From Lachnospiraceae bacterium (GTDB lineage: Bacteria; Bacillota; Clostridia; Lachnospirales; Lachnospiraceae), in assembly GCA_009787745.1 (NCBI GenBank), contig WQST01000145.1, positions 1 to 6,196 on the forward strand: a stretch of DNA of 6,196 nucleotides, given 5' to 3'. The translations under genes and the position numbers were made by a program. The notes under the pieces were generated by a model. It was given only the letters and a program-made list of their open reading frames with translations. It was not told the origin of the DNA and did not search any database. Below, piece after piece: positions 5,139 through 6,196 of this stretch (position 1 is the first letter of the stretch; each line of letters begins with the position of its first letter).

Positions 5139-6196
5139 ATGGCAAAATACTTGGTAATCGTTGAATCACCCGCCAAAGTAAAAACGATTAAGAAATTTCT
5201 TGGCGCCAATTATGAAGTTCTGGCTTCGAACGGACATGTCCGCGACATGCCGAAAAGCCAGTTAGGCTTTGATGCCGAAAATGACTACGAGCCGAAATAT
5301 ATCACGATTCGCGGCAAAGGCGACATCCTGGCGAAACTACGTAAAGAGGTTAAAAAAGCCGAGCGCATCTATCTGGCGACCGACCCTGACCGTGAAGGCG
5401 AAGCGATTTCATGGCACTTGTCGAAAGCCCTTAAATTAGAGGACAAAAAAGTCTTTCGGATCACATTCAATGAAATCACCAAAAATGCCGTCAAGGAATC
5501 TTTGAAAAGCGCCCGTGAAATCGATATGGACCGCGTCGATGCCCAGCAAGCCAGAAGAATGCTTGACCGCATGGTCGGCTACCGCATTTCACCGCTTCTT
5601 TGGGTCAAAGTCAAACGCGGACTCTCCGCAGGACGCGTCCAATCAGTCGCAATGCGCATTATCTGCGACCGCGAAGCGGAAATAAATGCCTTTATCCCCG
5701 AAGAATACTGGAATTTAAACGCCGAATTTACCATCCACGGCGAAAAGAAGCCCCTCTTGGCGAAATACTACGGCGCCCCGAACGGACGCGTTGAGATCCG
5801 CTCGGAAGAGCAGTTAAATACGATCCTTGCCGACTTAAAAGACGCCGCCTACTCCGTTTCAGAAGTAAAAAAAGGCGAACGCATCAAAAAAAGCCCGCTT
5901 CCCTTTACCACTTCCACGCTCCAACAGGAAGCCAGTAAAGCGCTGGGTTATTCGACGATGAAAACAATGCGTATAGCCCAACAGCTATACGAAGGCATCG
6001 ATATCAAAGGTCAGGGAACCGTCGGTATCATAACTTACCTGCGTACCGACTCAACCCGCGTTTCAAAGGAAGCCGAACAGACCGCCGAAGCATACATCCG
6101 CAAGATTTACGGCGATGATTTCGCCGCCGGAATGACCCCCGAGAAGAAGGATAACAAAAAAATCCAGGACGCGCATGAAGCCATCCGTCCCACCGA
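5139..6196 (+). CDS. topA: DNA topoisomerase I (type IA), N-terminal part, cut by the right edge
   Basis: The frame is open from the ATG at 5139 to the end of the window: 352 complete residues of a protein that is normally about 700. The enzyme relaxes negatively supercoiled DNA by cutting one strand through a 5'-phosphotyrosine. The N-terminus YLVIVESPAKVKTIKKFLG is the start of the Toprim domain with Glu9. The metal-binding acidic triad is D82, D84 and E86 in TDPDREGEAISWHL. Further family motifs are ARRMLDRMVGYRISPLLW (138-155), LSAGRVQSVAMRIICDRE (162-179), PLPFTTSTLQQEASK (254-267) and GIITYLRTDSTR (296-307), which carries the catalytic Tyr300 and Arg302. HEAIRPT lies at the very edge. 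The start is supported by GAGGAG at 5127-5132. Composition is clearly more GC- and C-ending-codon-rich than in the pilus genes. The C-terminal zinc-binding region is not visible. Confidence 0.98.
   Translation, partial: MAKYLVIVESPAKVKTIKKFLGANYEVLASNGHVRDMPKSQLGFDAENDYEPKYITIRGKGDILAKLRKEVKKAERIYLATDPDREGEAISWHLSKALKLEDKKVFRITFNEITKNAVKESLKSAREIDMDRVDAQQARRMLDRMVGYRISPLLWVKVKRGLSAGRVQSVAMRIICDREAEINAFIPEEYWNLNAEFTIHGEKKPLLAKYYGAPNGRVEIRSEEQLNTILADLKDAAYSVSEVKKGERIKKSPLPFTTSTLQQEASKALGYSTMKTMRIAQQLYEGIDIKGQGTVGIITYLRTDSTRVSKEAEQTAEAYIRKIYGDDFAAGMTPEKKDNKKIQDAHEAIRPT

Noticed and set aside
5018..5209. Open frame on the minus strand over the topA promoter and start
   Set aside because: It covers the topA promoter, the ribosome site and the highly conserved topA N-terminus, and its product is not recognisable.
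5600..5794. Short Arg-rich open frame on the plus strand inside topA
   Set aside because: It is an out-of-frame reading of topA. The in-frame translation carries continuous topoisomerase I motifs through this stretch.
1..6196. CRISPR array, tRNA or rRNA gene, transposase or phage attachment site
   Set aside because: No spaced direct repeats, cloverleaf, rRNA-like stretch, transposase motif or integrase context was seen on either strand.

Overview
The window appears to be chromosomal DNA from a Gram-positive, Clostridia-like bacterium. The evidence is an AT-leaning composition, strong GGAGG-type ribosome sites, sigma-A-like promoters, and type IV pilus genes of the monoderm type: a PilM-PilN fusion and a PilO, with no PilP or PilQ secretin partner. 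No taxon can be fixed from this alone.

Layout on the + strand. Positions 2-232 are the 3' end of an unfinished gene, probably another minor prepilin, carrying a run of nine C. It overlaps a PilV-like prepilin (204-560, GTG start), which overlaps a PilW-like prepilin (557-1063, GTG start) by four bases. Positions 1064-1320 are non-coding. They hold a degenerate inverted-repeat element, a good sigma-A-type promoter, a 14-bp perfect palindrome at the predicted start of transcription, and a leader with further small dyads. A second unit follows: prepilin peptidase pilD (1321-2076), a fused pilMN (2115-3797) and an enlarged pilO (3797-4912). It ends at a perfect 16-bp bidirectional terminator hairpin (4952-4993). 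Positions 4994-5069 show nothing recognisable. A new promoter and a 5'-UTR hairpin then lead into topA (5139 to beyond the right edge), DNA topoisomerase I, whose active-site region is complete here.

How the genes fit together: PilD cleaves the leader peptides of the prepilins, and both prepilins seen from their N-termini carry a G|xTLVE cleavage site. PilMN and PilO would form the inner-membrane alignment platform linking the cytoplasmic motor to the growing pilus. The motor ATPases (PilB/PilT), the platform protein PilC and a major pilin are not in the window and are presumably upstream. topA is an unrelated housekeeping gene with its own promoter.

The window is mostly a recognisable type IV pilus locus, and I do not see a wholly new system. 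The points most worth a second look are the C9 tract whose length decides the end of the first gene, the PilMN fusion with degenerate nucleotide-binding motifs, the GC-rich extra domain on PilO, the palindromes at the pilD promoter and the pilD/pilMN junction, and the topA leader hairpin that includes part of the ribosome site.
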